Shown: one piece after another, positions 62,245-64,000 of the stretch | How positions within the stretch are numbered: position 1 is the first letter of the stretch | Layout of the letters: each line of letters opens with the position of its first letter | Source: Mangifera indica | Taxonomy: Eukaryota; Streptophyta; Magnoliopsida; Sapindales; Anacardiaceae | DNA: 64,000 bases | Assembly (NCBI RefSeq): GCF_011075055.1 | Contig: NC_058138.1 | Span: 19,814,928 to 19,878,927, forward strand | Direction: 5' to 3' | Notes under the pieces: model-generated | The model's database searches: none | Told to the model about the DNA's origin: nothing | What the model saw: only the letters and a program-made list of their open reading frames with translations | Translations under genes and position numbers: made by a program

Positions 62245-63786
62245 ATGTTTGCAGAAATAGCATTGCCCTTGGCAGTGGGACTTTTGGGGTGGGCTTATCA
62301 GGTCATAAAGCCGCCTCCTTCAAAGATATGCGGGTCACCAGGTGGCCCCGCTGTTACTTCACCAAGAGTAAAACTGAGTGATGGGAGGCATTTGGCTTAT
62401 CGGGAAGCAGGGGTTGCCAAAGAGGAGGCTAAATACAAAATCATCATCGTTCATGGCTTTGACAGCTCCAAAGATATCGGTTTGCCCGTCCCTCAAGTAT
62501 GAAAAGATGATGCTTCTTAAAACCCTGCACCTTGTTTTAAAATAGCATGATTGGTTATACATCATATCATTCACATCTTATTATTTCAGTATTTGAATAT
62601 CTTTTCCTAGCTGCTTTTAATATTATTAATTACATGCTTTGAAATATACTGAATTACTCAGTTTTAATTTTCAGGAGCTTATAGAGGAGCTGAAGATATA
62701 TTTCCTGTTCTTCGACCGACCAGGTTATGGTGAGAGTGATCCAGATCCATCACGTTCAGTGAAGAGTGAAGCAAATGATATTCAAGAACTAGCAGACAAT
62801 TTGGAGATTGGGTCTAGGTTCTATGTAATTGGTATCTCAATGGGAGCTTATCCTGTTTATGGATGCCTAAAATACATACCACATAGGCAAGATAGATACT
62901 TAGAATATCACTTCTTGTTGCTCCTTCCGTTTTCTTTACACTTCCAAATGCTCTGTGTTCTAACTCTCTGAGCCTGATTCACAGGTTATTAGGAGCATCC
63001 CTGGTGGTTCCATTTGTGCATTACTGGTGGCCCTGTCTTCCTTCCAATTTAGCAAAAGAAGCCTTCAAAAAGCTGCCTGGGTGGCACCAAATGACATTTC
63101 GGATTGCTCATCACTTTCCTTGGTTAATTAACTGGTGGATGTCTCAGAAATGGAGCATGATGAGTAGTAATGTGTTACCTTTTAGTCCCCGAGATTTTGA
63201 TATCTTGAAGAAGATGTCAGAATACCCTGTCATCGGTCAGGTGGTTAATTTCTTGCGCATATTTTTTATTTTTTTGTCAATAAAAAGAACAAGCAATGAT
63301 GGTTTGTCTTAGTTTACCTGTTCAAAGTTTAATTTAATATCGTCTTTGCTCTATACTTCATAATCATGTTATACTTGTTTGTACCCTATCAGATTCATTT
63401 CTATCAATTTGTTCTGTTTACCAATGTCAAACTGGGATGCTATTGCTGGGACGTAAATCTCCATCTGATGATTCTTGGTTATGTTTCTGCAACAGGAAAA
63501 GATTAGACAGCAAGGTGTTTACGAGTGTCTATATCGAGACACAATAGCAGGCTATGCCAAATGGGAATTCGATCCCATGGATCTTGATAACCCTTTTCCT
63601 CACAATGAGGGGTCAGTCCACATCTGGCAAGGTTTTGAGGATAGAATGATTCCATTTGAAATAAATCGTGATATCTCGGAGAAGGTTCCATGGATACAGT
63701 ATCATGAGGTTGCCGGCGCTGGACATTTGCTCGTCTTCGAGACCAAAAACTGCGAAGCCATTCTGAAAGCACTTTTGCTCAGATAA
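62245..63786 (+). CDS. Alpha/beta-hydrolase superfamily protein, 4 exons
   Basis: Exons 62245-62496, 62675-62886, 62985-63240 and 63496-63786 join in frame to give 336 residues. A hydrophobic N-terminus (IALPLAVGLLGWAYQVI) suggests a membrane anchor. KPPPSKICGSPGGPAVTSPR follows, a plant family signature. The catalytic elements are the oxyanion segment HGFDSS (70-75), the nucleophile elbow GISMG with Ser139, the acid Asp289 in FEDRMIP, and His317 in AGHLLVFE, so the triad is complete. The substrate is unknown. The second intron has a GC donor (AG|GCAAGA) with a normal AG acceptor; the others are GT-AG. The start at 62245 lies just after a splice-acceptor-like TTCTCCAG, so a leader exon or a few more residues upstream are possible. 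Confidence 0.9.
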
Positions 63787-64000
63787 GCCCCTCCTCTTCT
63801 GGGTTCAATGATGCATGCTCCTGAACTTTGCTATAAGAGAACCGTTGTCTTGATGCTAAATATTCCTGTTGTGTTGGTCTCAGGGAGAGGAACTTTCTTT
63901 AGGTTACATTATGTAAATAAAATGTTCCTGAATACTTGATCTTAATTAGCTAAGAATTTGAAATAAAATGTTTACCTATTTTAATATAATACAAGCTGAT
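63787..64000 (+). other. 3' UTR of alpha/beta-hydrolase gene
   Basis: Sequence after the stop contains AATAAAATG twice (63917 and 63962 regions), plausible polyadenylation signals. Confidence 0.5.

Noticed and set aside
1..64000. tRNA genes, rRNA and CRISPR arrays
   Set aside because: No tRNA B-box with a matching A-box, no rRNA segment and no CRISPR-type repeat spacing was found.

Overview
This is nuclear DNA from a flowering plant, almost certainly a eudicot. The genes have GT-AG introns, the intergenic DNA is very AT-rich, and plant-specific families are present (A20/AN1 stress-associated protein, WIP zinc finger, TFL1/CEN-type PEBP protein, GT29 arabinogalactan galactosyltransferase, plant-type PARP3). 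Plant LTR retrotransposons and Mutator-type elements fill much of the space between genes. The species cannot be named from sequence alone.

Layout: (1) 1-6.8 kb is gene-dense. It holds the 5' end of a VPS4/SKD1 gene on the minus strand, a five-exon SAM-dependent methyltransferase on the plus strand that diverges from it, and an intronless A20/AN1 SAP gene. (2) 7.6-15.4 kb is a transposon district. It has a Mutator-type miniature element, a broken AP-4 beta-adaptin fragment, and a second miniature element whose terminal repeat was split by a Ty1/copia retrotransposon; both target duplications of that nest can still be read. (3) 17.5-18.7 kb is an intronless GALT29A-like gene. (4) 20.1-26.9 kb holds two or three more miniature elements and a 14-exon PARP3 gene on the minus strand that is now a pseudogene. 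(5) 28.5-36.5 kb has another miniature element and a two-exon WIP zinc-finger gene (minus). (6) 36.5-50.9 kb is a gene desert with AT microsatellites, a Ty3/gypsy relic and a fifth clear miniature element. (7) 50.9-52.1 kb is a four-exon CENTRORADIALIS/TFL1-type gene (minus) with a TATA box. (8) 52-62 kb is another desert with a PPR pseudogene and a decayed tandem array. (9) 62.2-63.8 kb is a four-exon alpha/beta-hydrolase (plus).

The genes do not form a pathway. Their order looks like an ancient collinear block. From memory of Arabidopsis, SKD1, a methyltransferase, an A20/AN1 gene and ATC lie together on chromosome 2 (At2g27600 to At2g27550), while GALT29A, WIP3 and an alpha/beta-hydrolase lie together on chromosome 1 (around At1g08280-At1g08310). 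This window appears to keep both sets interleaved.

The most distinctive feature is the family of fold-back, Mutator-like miniature elements. They begin and end GGCC, have very long terminal inverted repeats, and are flanked by 9-bp target duplications that are perfect in four copies.
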